Shown: one piece after another, positions 62,038 to 64,000 of the stretch
How positions within the stretch are numbered: the stretch's first letter is position 1
How the letters are laid out: every line of letters starts with the position of its first letter
NCBI GenBank assembly: GCA_016841905.1
Contig: JAENYF010000009.1
Span: forward strand, 1 to 64,000
Reading direction: 5' to 3'
DNA length: 64,000 nucleotides
Source: Desulfoscipio geothermicus
GTDB taxonomy: Bacteria > Bacillota > Desulfotomaculia > Desulfotomaculales > Desulfallaceae
Made by a program: the position numbers and the translations under genes
Notes under the pieces: generated by a model
Database searches by the model: none
What the model saw: the letters and a program-made list of their open reading frames with translations, nothing else
Told to the model about the DNA's origin: nothing

Positions 62038-63048
62038 ATGGATATAGTTTTAGAGCCAAATATCGTACGGGCTTTTTTGATCGCCCTGGTGGTTACCCTA
62101 GCCCTGGGACCGGTCTTTATTCCATTACTGCGCCGCCTCAAATTCGGCCAAAACATCCGCAGTGATGGGCCCTCCAGGCACCTGGCTAAAGCCGGCACGC
62201 CCACTATGGGCGGGATAATATTCATTATCGGAGTGCTGGCGGCGGGGCTTTTAACGGGCGGGCATGACCGGGATGCGCTGGTGGTGCTGGGTATTACCTT
62301 TGGCTTTGGATTAATCGGCTTTATAGATGATTTTATTAAAGTAGCCTTGAAGCGGTCTTTGGGCCTGCGTGCCAGGGAAAAGCTGTTGGGCCAAATTTTG
62401 CTGGCCGCACTGTTGGGGTTGCTGGCGATAACGGTACTTGAGCGTGATACGAGTATCGCCGTGCCCTTCAGCAATTTGATTGCCGGTCATAATGTGGTGC
62501 TAGAGTTAAGCACCTGGCTTTACGTTGCTTTTGTCGTACTGGTGGTGATCGGTACATCTAATGCAGTAAACCTTACCGATGGCCTGGATGGCCTAGCCGC
62601 AGGCGTAACGGTGGTCGCTGCCTACGCTTTTGTGTTTATTGGGGTGCTGACTGGCCGGCCGGGGGTAGCCCTGGTTATGGCGGCGCTGGTCGGCGGATGT
62701 CTGGGCTTTTTATTTTATAACCGTCATCCAGCCAGAGTTTTTATGGGTGATACGGGATCGCTGGCTCTGGGCGGTGCTCTGGGCGCCGCGGCTGTGATTA
62801 CCGGTACCGAGCTTTCTTTGCTGATTATCGGGGGGATCTATGTACTGGAAGCCCTTTCAGTAATCCTGCAGGTGTTTTCATATCAAGTATTTGGTCGACG
62901 GATCTTTCGCATGGCCCCCCTACACCATCATTTTGAGCTGGGCGGTTGGAACGAACAGCGTGTAGTACACACCTTTTGGTTGGTGTCAGTACTATTTGCA
63001 GCACTGGGATTATATGGCTTCGGTGCTTTAAAAAGCTGGCAGTTTTAA
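62038..63048 (+). CDS. mraY: Phospho-N-acetylmuramoyl-pentapeptide transferase MraY
   Basis: MraY makes lipid I on the inner face of the membrane. The 336-residue protein has about ten membrane spans. Signatures are [23 protein letters not shown] (Mg site Asp pair), [27 protein letters not shown] and [17 protein letters not shown] (HHH motif). ATG 62038, with AGGGGAG nine bases upstream, is preferred to the upstream frame opening at 61999. Confidence 0.95.
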   Translation: MDIVLEPNIVRAFLIALVVTLALGPVFIPLLRRLKFGQNIRSDGPSRHLAKAGTPTMGGIIFIIGVLAAGLLTGGHDRDALVVLGITFGFGLIGFIDDFIKVALKRSLGLRAREKLLGQILLAALLGLLAITVLERDTSIAVPFSNLIAGHNVVLELSTWLYVAFVVLVVIGTSNAVNLTDGLDGLAAGVTVVAAYAFVFIGVLTGRPGVALVMAALVGGCLGFLFYNRHPARVFMGDTGSLALGGALGAAAVITGTELSLLIIGGIYVLEALSVILQVFSYQVFGRRIFRMAPLHHHFELGGWNEQRVVHTFWLVSVLFAALGLYGFGALKSWQF

Positions 63049-63074
63049 AAAGGATTATTGAAAGAGGGATTTTT

Positions 63075-64000
63075 TTGGACATCAAGGGAAAAAGGTTCCT
63101 AGTGGTGGGGGCAGGTAAAAGCGGCATCGCGGTGGCCGGTTTTTTACTGCGTAAGGGCGCTGTGGTGATGCTCACGGATAACCGGGAAATAGTTAGTTTA
63201 GGTAAAGCGCTGTATGAACTAGTGCAGGTCGGTCTGCAGACTGCACTGGGCATTTATCCTGATGTGCTGGAAGGTGCGTTCGATGCGGTAGTGGTTAGCC
63301 CTGGTGTGCCCCCGGACGTTCCGCCGGTGGCCCTGGCCAGGCAGTGTAGTATCCCGGTGCTGGGTGAGCTGGAGTTGGCATACCGCTTTGCCAGTGCTCC
63401 AATGATAGCAATAACTGGCACTAACGGTAAAACTACCACTACTACGCTGGTGGGTGAAACATTCAGGGCTGCGGGACTGCGCACTATGGTGGGTGGCAAT
63501 ATCGGCCTTCCTTTAGTGGATGTGGTGGAGGAATACGGCCCGAGTGATGTGATTGTTGCCGAAGTCTCCAGTTTTCAGCTGGAAACAACTGACCATTTTC
63601 GGCCTCGGGTAGCCGTAATTCTTAATATTACCCCTGATCATATGGATCGCCATGGCACGATGGAAAATTACACTGCGGCTAAAGCCCACATCTTTGCCCG
63701 GCAGGGGCCGGATGATTTTACTGTGCTTAATTATGACGATCCGAGAACACGCGCTTTGGCTGATTCCACTGGTGGTAAGGTAATATTTTTCAGCCGCAAG
63801 CATAATTTAGAAGAAGGAGTCCTTGTCCGCGGGGATATGATTACAGTGCGCTTAAATGGTGCAGATACTGATATTGTTCCAGTATGCGAGGTGGCTATCC
63901 CCGGTATGCATAACTTAGAAAACGCCATGGCTGCAGTGACGGCTGCCTATGCGCTGGGGGTGGCTCCTGAAGTACTGGCCCGAACCCTGCGCAGCTTTCC
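63075..64000 (+). CDS. murD: UDP-MurNAc-L-Ala:D-Glu ligase MurD (partial, runs off window)
   Basis: The frame starts with TTG 63075 and stays open to the window end, about 308 of the roughly 450 residues. It adds D-glutamate to UDP-MurNAc-L-alanine. Visible parts are the N-terminal Rossmann segment (FLVVGAGKSGIAVAGFLL), VVSPGVPPDVPPV, the ATP loop ITGTNGKTTTT, and VAEVSSFQLE. It follows mraY by 26 bases in the classic order. Confidence 0.93.
   Translation, partial: MDIKGKRFLVVGAGKSGIAVAGFLLRKGAVVMLTDNREIVSLGKALYELVQVGLQTALGIYPDVLEGAFDAVVVSPGVPPDVPPVALARQCSIPVLGELELAYRFASAPMIAITGTNGKTTTTTLVGETFRAAGLRTMVGGNIGLPLVDVVEEYGPSDVIVAEVSSFQLETTDHFRPRVAVILNITPDHMDRHGTMENYTAAKAHIFARQGPDDFTVLNYDDPRTRALADSTGGKVIFFSRKHNLEEGVLVRGDMITVRLNGADTDIVPVCEVAIPGMHNLENAMAAVTAAYALGVAPEVLARTLRSF

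Noticed and set aside
1-64000. CRISPR arrays, rRNA and tRNA genes
   Set aside because: No regularly spaced repeats with unique spacers, and no rRNA or tRNA signatures, were seen on either strand by eye.

Overview
The window looks like one contiguous chromosome segment of an anaerobic, spore-forming, sulfate- or sulfite-reducing Firmicute of the Desulfotomaculum/Pelotomaculum type. Pointers are AddAB rather than RecBCD, a SpoIIM-like protein, a SpoVD/FtsI-type penicillin-binding protein with PASTA domains, a T-box leader, a DsrC with both redox cysteines, a meso-DAP type MurE, and frequent TTG/GTG starts behind strong GGAGG ribosome sites. The assignment is inferred from gene content, not from a marker gene.

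Layout. 0.1-7.7 kb: addB-addA recombination nuclease. 7.8-13 kb: UPF0173 hydrolase, a cysteine-rich YkgJ-like protein, FtsK/SpoIIIE, Lgt and a DUF1294 protein. 13.3-18.3 kb: an orphan ABC ATPase, then a TPP riboswitch and attenuator controlling thiamine pyrophosphokinase, a thiamine-binding protein and a pyrimidine-precursor ABC importer. 18.5-23.4 kb: a coiled-coil membrane protein, a zinc ribbon protein, alpha-glucan phosphorylase and a DUF421/DUF4363 pair. 23.4-24.0 kb: about 600 bases with no gene that I read as a probable OLE RNA. 24-27.6 kb: SpoIIM-like, SDR, alpha/beta hydrolase and TPR proteins. 27.7-30.3 kb: a Phe-type T-box leader with a second, aptamer-less T-box module, driving aroF-pheA.

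30.4-37.6 kb is unusually decayed. It has a frameshifted carbohydrate-binding protein, remnants of a NuoF/NuoG-like (hydrogenase or NADH dehydrogenase) pair, and a major facilitator gene broken by one base, mixed with intact genes (ttcA-like, menG). 37.7-44 kb: Tex, a HAD phosphatase, an ABC-F protein, DsrC and a NifX/NifB-like protein. 44.3-46 kb: an intact 555-codon IS1634-like transposase reading frame whose three DDE positions are all substituted, a candidate domesticated transposase. 46-54.4 kb: acyl-CoA synthetase, a Fur-box-like site, a radical SAM protein, a C-terminally truncated LarA, a D,D-carboxypeptidase, a Fur-family regulator, a patatin-like protein and a PHP phosphatase.

54.6-64 kb is the division/cell-wall cluster: mraZ with its own repeat operator, rsmH, ftsL, spoVD/ftsI-like, murE, murF, mraY and the start of murD, running off the end. 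The most noteworthy items are the probable OLE RNA, the catalytically dead transposase, the doubled T-box leader and the cluster of pseudogenes.
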